From assembly GCA_902514885.1 (NCBI GenBank), contig CABXST010000005.1, positions 1 to 45,962 on the forward strand: DNA of 45,962 bases, written 5' to 3'. This document shows, one piece after another, positions 28,427-37,731 of the stretch (the stretch's first letter is position 1; the number at the start of each line of letters is the position of its first letter). The position numbers were made by a program, and so were the translations under genes. The notes beneath the pieces were generated by a model. The model made no database searches. It was given only the letters and a program-made list of their open reading frames with translations, and was not told the DNA's origin. Source of the stretch: an uncultured Alphaproteobacteria bacterium. GTDB lineage: Bacteria; Pseudomonadota; Alphaproteobacteria; HIMB59.

Positions 28427-29541
28427 ATTTAGTTTATTTTGGACACGTAGATATACCCTCAAAAAGAGCTTATGCAGTAAATATGATGCATATGTGTGAC
28501 TCCTTAAGTAAATATTTTAATGTCAAACTTTTAGCTTTATTTGCGCAAACAAATATTTCAATCAACCAAATTAGAGATAAATATAATGTCTCATCTGACT
28601 TTAAAATCTCCTTACTAAAAGTACCAAGAATTTATTTTTTTGAGTCTTTAATTTTTGTTTTTAAAGGATTTTCTAAAATAATATTTAAAAGCAAGATAGA
28701 TATAATTTACTCAAGAGATTTATTAGCTGCATTTATAGGTATTATGTTTGGATTTAATGTTCTGTTTGAAGCTCATATGCCTTTAAAAAAAAAAAGACAT
28801 ATATTTTTATTTAAATTAATTTCAGGATTTAAAAAATTTAAATTAATATGTATCTCAAATAGTTTATCCAAAAAGTATAAATTAGACTTTTTGAATTTAG
28901 ACAGCAAAAAGATTATAATTTTACCCGATGGGGCAAAAATATCTAATAAACCACAAAAAAATATTTTAGATAAAAATAATAATTATGAAAATATATCTTA
29001 CGGATATGTTGGAAATTTATTTAAAGGTAAAGGTATGGAAATTATAGCACCTTTAAGTTGGATTATGAAAGATAGAACATTTCATATAATAGGAGGCAAT
29101 CAAAGAGACATAACTTATTGGAAAAAAAAATGCAATTTTAATGTTATCTTTTATGGTTTTGTTGATCAAAAACAACTGAATAATCTCTACAACAACTTTG
29201 ATGTTGCTTTGTTACCTTTACAACCATTAATATCTCCTGATGGAGGTGACTCTAATATAGCTAAGTACACTTCGCCAATGAAAATGTTTGAATACATTTC
29301 TCATCAGAAACTGATAGTTTCCTCTAATTTACCTGTTTTGTTAGAAGTTCTTAAAAATGATTTTAATTCAATTATTATCCAAGAAAATATACCAGAAGCT
29401 TGGTATGAAAAATTAATAGAAATTGAAAATGATAAAGATAGACTAATAAAAATAACTAGTAATGCTTATGAGGAGCTTATTAATTTGTATTCTTGGGATG
29501 TAAGAGCTTCAAGGTTAGTTAATTTCATATCAAATGAATAA
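28411..29541 (+). CDS. Glycosyltransferase family 4 (GT-B)
   Basis: The protein has 376 residues and a GTG start that overlaps the upstream gene by 16 bases. The opening NLVYFGHVDIPSKRAYAVNMMHMCDSLSK is typical of GT4 acceptor domains. Donor-domain features are YGYVGNLFKGKGMEIIAPL, HIIGGNQRD, FYGFVDQKQLNNLYNNFDVALLPL and SPMKMFEYISHQK. The usual E-x7-E is replaced by a KMFEYISH variant common in GT4 proteins of surface-glycan loci. It would add one sugar to the lipid-linked chain. Confidence 0.85.
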   Translation: MQNKLNLVYFGHVDIPSKRAYAVNMMHMCDSLSKYFNVKLLALFAQTNISINQIRDKYNVSSDFKISLLKVPRIYFFESLIFVFKGFSKIIFKSKIDIIYSRDLLAAFIGIMFGFNVLFEAHMPLKKKRHIFLFKLISGFKKFKLICISNSLSKKYKLDFLNLDSKKIIILPDGAKISNKPQKNILDKNNNYENISYGYVGNLFKGKGMEIIAPLSWIMKDRTFHIIGGNQRDITYWKKKCNFNVIFYGFVDQKQLNNLYNNFDVALLPLQPLISPDGGDSNIAKYTSPMKMFEYISHQKLIVSSNLPVLLEVLKNDFNSIIIQENIPEAWYEKLIEIENDKDRLIKITSNAYEELINLYSWDVRASRLVNFISNE

Positions 29542-30604
29542 AATGTGGTTCATTGCATCAAAAGTACCACATCAAGAATTTGGAGCTAGCGGTGGTGATA
29601 TTTCAAATTACTTAGAGTTAAAACGTCTGTCAGAAAATTACGATATATCTATTTTTTCAATCTTTTCATTTAGGCAAATAAATAATTTAAGAGAAATAAT
29701 TTTAAAAAAAAAAAAATTAAGTAGCTTGAATAACCTACCAATATTTTTTGCAATTTTAAATAAATTCTTAATATTACCAATAAAAATTGTTTTTAATTAC
29801 TCTTCATATCCAGATACAGTTTTCTTAACACGAGGTGGCATTGCATACGGTAGGCTGATTAGATTTTTATTTGGTAATCGATGTAAAATTTATATTATAG
29901 TAAGAGCATATGAAGATTTAAATTTTTCTAATAATACTACTATACTTCCTAAAAAATCTTTATGGAGAATGCTAGATTATAAATTTTCTTTCTTTTTTGT
30001 AAAATTAGGCTTTAAGGTATCAAACAAAATTATTGTTAATAGTAATTTTATGAAAAGTAAAATGATTAATTTATTAGATAATTCCATCAATCAAATTAAA
30101 GTTGTATATCCTAAAACTTATATGAAAAAAAAAATTCCCTATTTCAAAAATATAAAAAGTATAGGCTTTATAAATAGAGGTGAACACAAAGGCACAACTT
30201 TTATTAATGAATTAGCAACTCAATTAAATCAATATAATTTCTATATTTTTGGAGATAAATTAGAGACAAACTTAACTAACGTTATTCAATTTGGATATCA
30301 AACCAATAGAGAGTTTATTTATGATAAAATTCAGCTAATATTGGTTCCCTCAATCTGGCCAGAGCCTTATGGTAGAGTGGCAAGTGAGGCTATTATATCT
30401 GGTGTTCCCTGTTTAGTTCATAATATTGGTGGATTAGCTGAAGCAGTAAATTCTGATATATTTAAATTAGATAATCTTGATACATATTTATGGGCAGAAA
30501 AAATTAATTGGATAAATAAAAATATAACTAAAGTTATTACTGAGTTAAAAAAATCGCAATTAACTCTTTTGGAGCGTGAAAAAAAAAACCTAGGATGGAT
30601 ATAA
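29534..30604 (+). CDS. Glycosyltransferase family 4 (GT-B)
   Basis: The protein has 356 residues; its ATG overlaps the preceding stop by eight bases. The N-terminal part begins MWFIASKVPHQEFGASGGDISNYLEL, like GT4 enzymes. The donor domain has SIGFINRGEHKGTTFI, FGYQTNREFIYDKIQLILVPSIWPEPYGRVASEAIISG, with the acid E-P-Y-G-R-V-A-S-E-A pattern of the nucleotide-sugar site. It ends nine codons after a run of ten A, before overlapping the next gene by ten bases. The sugar is unknown. Confidence 0.85.
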   Translation: MNKMWFIASKVPHQEFGASGGDISNYLELKRLSENYDISIFSIFSFRQINNLREIILKKKKLSSLNNLPIFFAILNKFLILPIKIVFNYSSYPDTVFLTRGGIAYGRLIRFLFGNRCKIYIIVRAYEDLNFSNNTTILPKKSLWRMLDYKFSFFFVKLGFKVSNKIIVNSNFMKSKMINLLDNSINQIKVVYPKTYMKKKIPYFKNIKSIGFINRGEHKGTTFINELATQLNQYNFYIFGDKLETNLTNVIQFGYQTNREFIYDKIQLILVPSIWPEPYGRVASEAIISGVPCLVHNIGGLAEAVNSDIFKLDNLDTYLWAEKINWINKNITKVITELKKSQLTLLEREKKNLGWI

Positions 30605-32058
30605 ATAGTAATTATTCAGTAAATGTTTTTGGAACATATGATTTCATAAATGAATTAGCAAAGAATGGTTTCTCAATAAATCTTTGCGTTTCAAATAAAA
30701 TAACTACTTTACCAGAAAACATTAATACGAAGTTATTATGGAATGATGCAAAATCAGGTGATTATTCATCCATAATAAATTCTGGTAATAATCGTAAATA
30801 CCCATTTCCATTATCAGAGGAGGAACTTCAAAATTTTGCTGAAGTAGAGAGAATCTTTTTGAAACTTGCTGATAGGTTAGGTTTTATTGAGTCTTATCAA
30901 TGGAGAAAAGATTTATACTTAAAACTACTATCAACTTGGATTTATATAATAAAAAATTCTAAAGTTAAATTTGCTATTTTTGAAAATCTACCACACGAAG
31001 GATTTGATTTCATAGCGTATAATGTCTACAAGTATTTTAATATTAAATGTTTTTGTTTTTATCAAATGCCAATAAGGCCAAAAAAGACCTATCTTCTTCA
31101 ATTAATTACAAATATTTATAATCATGGTGAATTAATTAACTTTAATAAAGAAAATAACATCAAAAGTAATGACTATAAAAGTAAATTTGCTGGATATTTA
31201 GAAATTAGTAAAAATAAATCGTCAAATTTAATATCATTCACTCGTAAAAAAAACATTGATATCTTAAACATAAAATTCATATACAGTAAATATTTACATC
31301 CATTAAAAAAAATATACGCGGAGGGTGGAAAAAGAAAAATTTTACAACTTTTTATTATGAAAATGGGTCTTGGAGACCCATACATAACATCAATAAAAAA
31401 ACTTAATAATATTTCAAATCAAATTTCAATTAAACCAGATTTAACAAAATTATTTATTTATTTACCATTACATTATCAACCAGAACTGTCTACTTCACCC
31501 CTAGCAAAAGGGTTTGTTGATCAAATTGTCTTTATAAATTTAATTGCTCATTGCGCTCAGAAATTTAATATTCATGTTTATGTAAAAGAACATCCAAGAG
31601 GTGGTAAAGCTCTAGGATCTAGAACTATTGAATTTTATAAAAATATTAATCAGATAGATAACGTATCCTTGATTGATAAAAATTCAAATTCTTATGAGTT
31701 AATAGACAAATGTGTCTGTTTAGCCTCCATTAGTGGAACCGCAGGATGGGAGGCAGTCTTAAGAAATAAGCCAGTATTAATGGTTGGGCCAAGATTTTAT
31801 TCTGAAGCACCAGGTGTTTTTAAAATTCATAATGCGGACTCTTGTGAACACGCCCTTAATTCAATTGTCAATAATGAAGTGAATATAAATAGCACAGAAA
31901 CTCAATTAAATGAGTTTCTCTCTTTTTTATCACCTTGTTCGATTGAGGGTTTTATCGACAGAAAAGATAATAAAATTGCTACTGTTTCAAGGCTGAATTC
32001 CATTAAAAACCAGGTAAATCTGATATCAAATTATATAAATTTATTAAAAAATGTTTGA
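30595..32058 (+). CDS. Uncharacterised GT-B-like protein, capsule-biosynthesis (KpsS-like) type
   Basis: This 487-residue protein is of uncertain family. The C-terminal third has LAKGFVDQIVFINLIAH, VYVKEHPRGGKALGSR and CVCLASISGTAGWEAVLRNKPVLMVGPRFYSEAPGVFKI. The pattern HPR, then SGTAGWEA and a following Gly-Pro/Tyr segment, is shared with bacterial capsule polysaccharide proteins such as KpsS. The N-terminal half (NVFGTYDFINELAKNGFSINL) looks like a GT-B acceptor domain, possibly lacking a first strand. The start at 30595 is the only one available after an upstream in-frame stop at 30577. A transferase role in the glycan is inferred. Confidence 0.6.
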   Translation: MDINSNYSVNVFGTYDFINELAKNGFSINLCVSNKITTLPENINTKLLWNDAKSGDYSSIINSGNNRKYPFPLSEEELQNFAEVERIFLKLADRLGFIESYQWRKDLYLKLLSTWIYIIKNSKVKFAIFENLPHEGFDFIAYNVYKYFNIKCFCFYQMPIRPKKTYLLQLITNIYNHGELINFNKENNIKSNDYKSKFAGYLEISKNKSSNLISFTRKKNIDILNIKFIYSKYLHPLKKIYAEGGKRKILQLFIMKMGLGDPYITSIKKLNNISNQISIKPDLTKLFIYLPLHYQPELSTSPLAKGFVDQIVFINLIAHCAQKFNIHVYVKEHPRGGKALGSRTIEFYKNINQIDNVSLIDKNSNSYELIDKCVCLASISGTAGWEAVLRNKPVLMVGPRFYSEAPGVFKIHNADSCEHALNSIVNNEVNINSTETQLNEFLSFLSPCSIEGFIDRKDNKIATVSRLNSIKNQVNLISNYINLLKNV

Positions 32059-33295
32059 TGAATTCAACTTATATGAAAAAAAATATGAAATTCATACCAA
32101 AAAAATTTCGTCAAACTACAAATTAACACATGAAATTTATGGTGGATCTTTCAGGAATATTTATACATCAGGTAAACAATATACAGTAAGAAAACAATCA
32201 ATATTCAAAGATATTAAAGATACAATCTTAAGTTTAGTATATTTAGGCTTTATTATTTCTAGTTTTTTTAAAAATAAAAAAATTTGTATGCACACTTTGG
32301 AACCTGACTCTATTCAAGTAAAAAAATTGGATGAGTATTTTAAAACAAATAAATACAAAAAAGATATATCGACTAAAAAAATATCAGCATCTCTTTTAAC
32401 TTCTTTTTTAATACCGAGTTTTTATATGAGATTAGTATTTGTAATATTTCCAAAAGAAAAGATTTTTAACTATACATGGTTATTTATGTATGTAAATTTT
32501 CGATTAAGAGTAGCAAAACTTATTTTAAAATTTTATTTAAAACACTTAAATATAAAATATTTAATTACAAATGGATATACATCACCTAATTCATCTTTGT
32601 TAATGAAAGCATGTAAAGAACTAAATATAATATCTATATCTGTTTCTCATGGTTATATACAGAACCCTATTTTAAGAACAGTTTATCCTATTAATGTTGA
32701 TATGTTTTTAGTCTGGTCAACAAAACAAAAAAGTGATATCCAAAACGTTCTACCTCTCAAAGACAAAAAGAAAATTTTCTATTATGGATTTCCACGAAAA
32801 AAATTAATTAATAAATTTAAAATAAGTACTGAATATAGATACGTTTTTATTCTTCCCCCAATAGAAAAAATAATTGAAGATGAAAAGATAACTAGTATTT
32901 TTAAATTATTCATAAACAATCTATTACAAGATAATAAAATTTTATTTAGATGTCATCCTAGAGATGAAATAAGTTACTGTAAAAAAAAACTGAGCTTATT
33001 AATAAAATTAAATCATAAGAAAATATTTCTCGTTGATGAAAAAAGTGAATATTTTTCTAAAGATGTTTTTATAGGACTAGGATCGAGTTTGTTATTTGAA
33101 TTATCACATTATAACAATCTAGTTTTTCAATTAGAAAATTCATTTTGGCCAAATGGTGAAAATGTATCTTTAATTTCAAATTATAAAAAATTTAAATATA
33201 AGATTAACGAAATTAAAGAGTACAATACACGATCCAATTCATTAAATTTTTTGGATCAAAATTGGGATAAAGTTTTTGAATACATTAAAAATTGA
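32051..33295 (+). CDS. Uncharacterised GT-B-like protein (glycan transferase candidate)
   Basis: This 414-residue protein is not confidently recognised. Its C-terminal half contains LITNGYTSPNSSLLMKACKELNIISISVSHGYIQNPI, VFILPPIEKIIEDEKI, ILFRCHPRDEISYCKKK and DVFIGLGSSLLFELSHYNNLVFQLE. The HP(R)-then-GSSLLFE layout echoes the nucleotide-binding half of CDP-glycerol/polysialyl-type transferases. The N-terminal region is basic and hydrophobic. It overlaps the previous gene by eight bases and ends four bases before the next, so it is clearly in the operon. A sialyl- or pseudaminyl-type transferase is possible but unproven. Confidence 0.55.
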   Translation: MFDEFNLYEKKYEIHTKKISSNYKLTHEIYGGSFRNIYTSGKQYTVRKQSIFKDIKDTILSLVYLGFIISSFFKNKKICMHTLEPDSIQVKKLDEYFKTNKYKKDISTKKISASLLTSFLIPSFYMRLVFVIFPKEKIFNYTWLFMYVNFRLRVAKLILKFYLKHLNIKYLITNGYTSPNSSLLMKACKELNIISISVSHGYIQNPILRTVYPINVDMFLVWSTKQKSDIQNVLPLKDKKKIFYYGFPRKKLINKFKISTEYRYVFILPPIEKIIEDEKITSIFKLFINNLLQDNKILFRCHPRDEISYCKKKLSLLIKLNHKKIFLVDEKSEYFSKDVFIGLGSSLLFELSHYNNLVFQLENSFWPNGENVSLISNYKKFKYKINEIKEYNTRSNSLNFLDQNWDKVFEYIKN

Positions 33296-33298
33296 TTA

Positions 33299-34201
33299 AT
33301 GAGGCCTGTGTTAAAAAAATCATATCTACTATTGCACGTTGGGCTACCAAAAACATTTTCATCAAGTTTACAGAATAGTTTTTTCCCTAAAATTTTTGAT
33401 TTAAAAAAATTTAATAAAACAACTGGTATTAAGTCTAATTTTGATCTTAAAAGTTTAAATTTTACTCAAAACCAAAAAATACTTACTAACGAAAATTTCT
33501 TTATTAATTTTAGACCTCAAGTTATAAGCAAAAATTTAAATTTTGAAAAAAAAATTTTACGTATATCAAGGTTAAATAATATTAAACCAATTATGATCAT
33601 TCTATATTTAAATAAACCATCCAGTATTTTAAAAAGTGGTTATCTTCATATTACCTCAAAAAGTTCTATTTTTTCTAAAACACTTAGTTTTAAAGATTAT
33701 TTAAATTGTTTCAGCACATTTCATTTTCCATTAGACATTATCATTAAAAAAATCTTTGATGAAAAAATTTCTTTAATAGTAGTTGATACTAAAGACGAAA
33801 AGTTCAATATAGATAGGTCTTTAATTGATATATCAGATTATTTATACAATAAAAATATTTTAAAGCACAAATGGAGTTCTAAAAAAGATACTTTAAGCTT
33901 TTCAAATATTAGTCCAAAAAATTATATTAGCTATAATGCTTTAAGGTTAGAAAAATCAATTCGTAAATATTTAATCTTTTTAAATTTAATAGTTTGTAAA
34001 ATTTCCGGAAAAAATTTTATTTACGACAAGCTAGTAGTCAGAGATTTTATTTCATTAACTTTTAATCAATTAAATTTTTTTGCTATTAAATTTAATGATG
34101 AAAATAATATTTTAAATGAATTTGACAAAAGTTATGAAAGAACTAAGACTTTTCTCTCAAATTTTGAAAAAAAAGGATCTATATATTATTCTGATTTTTA
34201 G
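33299..34201 (+). CDS. Sulfotransferase-like protein with degenerate PAPS loop
   Basis: This 300-residue protein starts with YLLLHVGLPKTFSSSLQNSFF. The position and LHVGLPKT lead closely match the 5'-phosphosulfate loop of bacterial sulfotransferases (LPKTGTTSLQ), but the Gly is Phe20 and both Thr are Ser. In the expected 3'-phosphate region IILYLNKPSSILKSGYLHI, the Arg that usually begins this motif is Asn, though the Ser and Tyr remain. It may be a diverged sulfotransferase, a carbohydrate-binding relative or an inactive form. The gene is very rich in A and T (10 of 60 bases are G or C in the line at 33541). It follows the previous gene after three bases. Confidence 0.5.
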   Translation: MRPVLKKSYLLLHVGLPKTFSSSLQNSFFPKIFDLKKFNKTTGIKSNFDLKSLNFTQNQKILTNENFFINFRPQVISKNLNFEKKILRISRLNNIKPIMIILYLNKPSSILKSGYLHITSKSSIFSKTLSFKDYLNCFSTFHFPLDIIIKKIFDEKISLIVVDTKDEKFNIDRSLIDISDYLYNKNILKHKWSSKKDTLSFSNISPKNYISYNALRLEKSIRKYLIFLNLIVCKISGKNFIYDKLVVRDFISLTFNQLNFFAIKFNDENNILNEFDKSYERTKTFLSNFEKKGSIYYSDF

Positions 34202-34305
34202 TTTAATTTAAATTTTCAAGTGTTATTTATCACAATAAAATTATATTTTACTATGAAATCTTTTTTAGTTATGAATATTAAAAAATTTATATTTAGAGTT
34301 ATTTA

Positions 34306-35598
34306 GTGAATATCTTTCTTGGTATTAATGGCATCTTTTTTAACTTATTATTTTTATTAATAATTTTTCATTATTTTCCTAAAACCATAGGTTTTTTATT
34401 AACTGGCTTTTTAATAAGAGTCTTTTTTCTTATTTCCTCAAATCTTGGTCTGACTCTGCCTGATAGTACCAATGATATGGTATATTATGAAAGCACGGCA
34501 TGGATTTTAGCACAAAATGGTTTTAATCAAATTCTTAATAATTTTCCTGGTTTTAACAAAGATTTTCTTAGTTGGATATTATCGATCTTATATTCAATAA
34601 CTGACAGAAGTATCATGCTGGCCCAATCAGCCAGTTTATTTTTTGGTATGGGTATTATTTTCTTATCTTATTTGGCAACAACTAAATTGTGGTCAGATCA
34701 TGCTGGAGTAAAAGTTGCTTGGATTGTTTCATTATTTCCAACACAAATTTTGTATTCTATTCTAATATTAAGAGAGCCATATATATGTTTTTTTTTAATT
34801 TTAGGAGTTTATTTTTTTATAATATTCTTAAAAGAAGGAAAAAATATTTTTTTAATTTTTTTTCTAATAAGTATTTCTATAACAGCAATTTTTCATGGTG
34901 CAATGATATTCGGCGCATTCGCTATAATGATATTTGTTATCTTTAAATCTTTAAATTATTTTTCAAATTTGTTATTAAGAAAAAAATTTAATTACGTATC
35001 ATTATTTTATATCTTATTTGGAACTCTACTTATTGTTCTATTTTTTAATAGTGGAGAGCAGGAACCGATTGATGGATTATATGTATTTGATACAAATCAA
35101 TTTAGTTTTGAAAAAATAAAAAGTCCAATTAAGCTTTTAGATTTTAACTATATTGTAAAAATTATAACTGGATATGGATCAGAAACTGCATTTCATGCTG
35201 CAAGCTATCCTCAATGGATGATAGCAGACGATCTAACCTCTATAATATATTTGCAACCTATTAGAATTATTTATTTTTTAATTGGTCCAATGATTTGGGA
35301 CATTAGTAAGGTGTCACATTTATTTGGAGTTATAGATGGTGCAATGTATTTATTATTTTTATATTTCTTAATTAAATACCGCTCAGGCATTTTTTTAAAT
35401 CGAGACATTTTATTTATATTTATAATTTTTTTAACTTATATTTTAATTTTTTCCGCAGTAATAAGTAATTTTGGAACTTCAGTAAGACATAGATATAAAT
35501 TTTTAATACTATTACTTATAATAATTGCACCTTATATTCCTGAAATAAAATTTTCTGGAAAGTATGAAAAAAAGAAAATTAATACAGGTAATTATTGA
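34306..35598 (+). CDS. Polytopic membrane glycosyltransferase, GT39/ArnT-like (GT-C) candidate
   Basis: This 430-residue protein has about ten to eleven hydrophobic segments and a GTG start. The first large periplasmic loop has LPDSTNDMVYYESTAW, acidic residues located as in GT-C polyprenyl-phosphate-sugar transferases, followed by AWIVSLFPTQILYSILILREPY, which is common in this group. No strong catalytic signature is visible, and a Wzy-type polymerase is the main alternative. It is preceded by a 104-base gap, the largest inside the island, and its TGA overlaps the TTG start of the following transferase. Confidence 0.65.
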   Translation: MNIFLGINGIFFNLLFLLIIFHYFPKTIGFLLTGFLIRVFFLISSNLGLTLPDSTNDMVYYESTAWILAQNGFNQILNNFPGFNKDFLSWILSILYSITDRSIMLAQSASLFFGMGIIFLSYLATTKLWSDHAGVKVAWIVSLFPTQILYSILILREPYICFFLILGVYFFIIFLKEGKNIFLIFFLISISITAIFHGAMIFGAFAIMIFVIFKSLNYFSNLLLRKKFNYVSLFYILFGTLLIVLFFNSGEQEPIDGLYVFDTNQFSFEKIKSPIKLLDFNYIVKIITGYGSETAFHAASYPQWMIADDLTSIIYLQPIRIIYFLIGPMIWDISKVSHLFGVIDGAMYLLFLYFLIKYRSGIFLNRDILFIFIIFLTYILIFSAVISNFGTSVRHRYKFLILLLIIIAPYIPEIKFSGKYEKKKINTGNY

Positions 35599-36716
35599 AA
35601 AAAAAACTTTTACTCTTAGTAAATTCTGATGATTTTTTTATATCTCACAGACTAGAAATTGGTTTAAGTGCTTTAAAAGAGGGTTTTGATGTCTACATTG
35701 CATCTTCAATAAATAAAGAAAATAATATCTTAAAAAAATATGGATTTAAAACACAACATATTGATCTAGACCGGAGTAGTACAAGTTTATTTTCAAATAC
35801 TATGTATTTTATAAAAGTTTTTAAAATATTTTTGAAAATACAGCCTGATATAATTCATTTAATAACAATTAAGCCAGTAATATTTGGAGGATTTGCAGCA
35901 AGATTATTAGGTATAAAATCTGTTATCGTAGCTATTTCTGGACTCGGCTATATTTTTATTTCAAAAGGGTTTATTTCAAAATTAAGGCTTTATTTCATAA
36001 AGTTTTTATATCGCTTGGCACTAAATAATAAAAATGTGCAATTAATATTTCAAAATAATAGTGATAAAGAAATAATCCTAGATATTTGTAGTATAGATAA
36101 ATCAAGAATTCATTTAATCAAAGGCTCTGGTGTAGACTTAAATAAATTTAAATACACACCTCTTCCCAAAGGTGTGCCGTCAATATTATTTGCTTCAAGA
36201 TTACTTTATGATAAAGGGCTAAAAGAGTTTATAAGAGCTGCTGAATTAATTAAAAAAGATGGATACAAAGCGAATTTTATTTTAGTAGGAAAGCCTGATC
36301 TTCAAAATCCTGCATCTATTTCTTTTGATCAATTAGAAAACTATATATCAAAAGGCAATATTGATTGGCATGGTTATAAAGAGGATATATATCCAGTATT
36401 AATAGGGTCCTATGTAATTGTTCTTCCATCCTATAGGGAAGGCCTTCCTAAAATATTAATAGAGGCAGCAGCCTGTGGAAGACCAGTAGTAACTACTGAT
36501 GTACCTGGTTGCAGAGATGCAATAATTAATGGAAAAACAGGGTTACTAGTGCCTTCAAAAAATCATACTGCATTAGCTGAAGCTATAAAAGATTTAATTA
36601 CAAACTACTCTAAATCAGAAACATTAGGTCTTGAGGCTAGAAAATTTGCAGAAAAAAACTTTGACATTAAAAATGTAGTCTCAAAACATCTAGAAATTTA
36701 TAGATCAATTTTTTAA
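35595..36716 (+). CDS. Glycosyltransferase family 4, PglA/WbpT-like
   Basis: This 373-residue protein starts with TTG overlapping the preceding TGA. The sequence reads LLLVNSDDFFISHRLEIGLSALKEGFDVYIAS, then PDIIHLITIKPVIFGGFAARLLG and ISGLGYIF, as in the group of GT4 enzymes that add N-acetylgalactosamine or similar to an undecaprenyl-linked first sugar. The donor site is LFASRLLYDKGLKEFI, PSYREGLPKILIEAAACGRPVV (E-x7-E) and TDVPGCRDAI. As the last gene of the island and a likely second-sugar transferase, it fits the usual position of a GT acting just after the WecA-like initiator; that order is inference. Confidence 0.87.
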   Translation: MKKKLLLLVNSDDFFISHRLEIGLSALKEGFDVYIASSINKENNILKKYGFKTQHIDLDRSSTSLFSNTMYFIKVFKIFLKIQPDIIHLITIKPVIFGGFAARLLGIKSVIVAISGLGYIFISKGFISKLRLYFIKFLYRLALNNKNVQLIFQNNSDKEIILDICSIDKSRIHLIKGSGVDLNKFKYTPLPKGVPSILFASRLLYDKGLKEFIRAAELIKKDGYKANFILVGKPDLQNPASISFDQLENYISKGNIDWHGYKEDIYPVLIGSYVIVLPSYREGLPKILIEAAACGRPVVTTDVPGCRDAIINGKTGLLVPSKNHTALAEAIKDLITNYSKSETLGLEARKFAEKNFDIKNVVSKHLEIYRSIF

Positions 36717-36768
36717 TAAGAAATATCTTAATGATTTAAATTTTATTATTTTAATATTAACAATGTTA

Positions 36769-36797
36769 TTGAAATGAAATATTTTTAATAATGTAAA
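36769..36797 (+). promoter_or_regulatory. Weak candidate promoter upstream of argF
   Basis: TTGAAA at 36769-36774 could be a -35, and TGTAAA at 36792-36797 is a partial -10 (four of six) with a 17-base spacer, 30 bases before the argF start. The 110-base gap between the last glycan gene and argF is otherwise featureless AT-rich sequence with no clear terminator. Confidence is low. Confidence 0.25.
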
Positions 36798-36826
36798 TTT
36801 TATAAATATCTTTATTATTTAGCAAA

Positions 36827-37693
36827 ATGGTTAAAAATTTTTTTCAAATATCAGATCTTACTAGAGACCAGTTATTAAGTATAATTTTACCAAAAGAAAA
36901 TAAACCTCTACTTAAAGAAAAAAATATTGGACTAATTTTTGAAAAAAATTCTACAAGAACAAGATTGTCTTTTACAGTAGGTATATCTCAATTAGGCGGT
37001 AATCCGATTGAAATAAAATTTGAAGATCTTAATTTTAATAGAAAAGAGAGCTTTGAGGATACTTTTAAGGCATTAAATTGTTATCTTGATGGATTGATTT
37101 ATAGAACTACTGAACATAATAGGTTACTTGAGTCTTCAAAATATTTCAATAAACCAATTATAAATGCATTAAGTGATATATCTCATCCATGTCAAATAAT
37201 TTCAGACCTTTATACTCTTTATGAGAGATTTAAGACTCTTAAATTAAATATTTTATGGATGGGGGATATGAATAATGTTTGTTTTAGTTTGGTTGAAGCA
37301 GTGAATATAATCCAAGATATAAATCTAACAATTTGCACACCGAGAAGAATAAGTGACAAAATTAAATGGCAAATGAACAAAAATATAGTAATTGAAAATA
37401 ATCCCTCTAATTTATATTTAAATAAAGTAAACTGTGTTATGACAGATGTTTTTATCTCAATGAATGATAAAGAGAGCATAGAAAAGATAGAATTATTAAA
37501 AAAATATTCTGTAAAAGAAGACCTAATGTCAAAAACTTTACAAGACTCTATTTTCATGCATTGTCTTCCAGCTAAGGTAGGACTTGAAGTCTCAGAAGAT
37601 GTTTTTAGAAGTACAAAATCTATCGTTTGGAGGCAAGCTTATAATCGTCTAGTTGCTCAGAATAATTTAATGCAATTAATTAATTGGGATTAA
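36827..37693 (+). CDS. argF: Ornithine carbamoyltransferase
   Basis: The enzyme joins carbamoyl phosphate and ornithine to citrulline in arginine synthesis, in the cytoplasm. At 288 residues it is slightly shorter than the usual 300-335. The carbamoyl-phosphate loop STRTR (42-46) is intact, followed by SDISHPCQIISD (His120, Gln123) and the catalytic MHCLPAK (Cys246). TDVFISMN replaces the common ornithine-side DxxxSMG. The protein is more divergent than a typical ArgF, but all catalytic motifs stand. It is an isolated gene, not obviously linked to the glycan locus or to other arg genes in this window. Confidence 0.93.
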   Translation: MVKNFFQISDLTRDQLLSIILPKENKPLLKEKNIGLIFEKNSTRTRLSFTVGISQLGGNPIEIKFEDLNFNRKESFEDTFKALNCYLDGLIYRTTEHNRLLESSKYFNKPIINALSDISHPCQIISDLYTLYERFKTLKLNILWMGDMNNVCFSLVEAVNIIQDINLTICTPRRISDKIKWQMNKNIVIENNPSNLYLNKVNCVMTDVFISMNDKESIEKIELLKKYSVKEDLMSKTLQDSIFMHCLPAKVGLEVSEDVFRSTKSIVWRQAYNRLVAQNNLMQLINWD

Positions 37694-37731
37694 CAATTTA
37701 ATTTATTTATTTTATTGATATGTTAGTATCT

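Noticed and set aside
34202-34305. Terminator or promoter in the 104-base gap inside the island
   Set aside because: It has only weak short repeats (GTG..CAC) and no T-run hairpin or paired -35/-10. It is AT-rich spacer as far as can be seen.
34689-34946. 85-residue plus-strand ORF inside the GT-C-like gene
   Set aside because: It is an out-of-frame shadow rich in Asn, Phe and Tyr from AT-rich DNA. The long membrane-protein frame continues unbroken through it.
37219-37557. 112-residue minus-strand ORF opposite argF
   Set aside because: It lies entirely within argF, whose catalytic motifs are intact in the plus frame. The protein has no recognisable feature.
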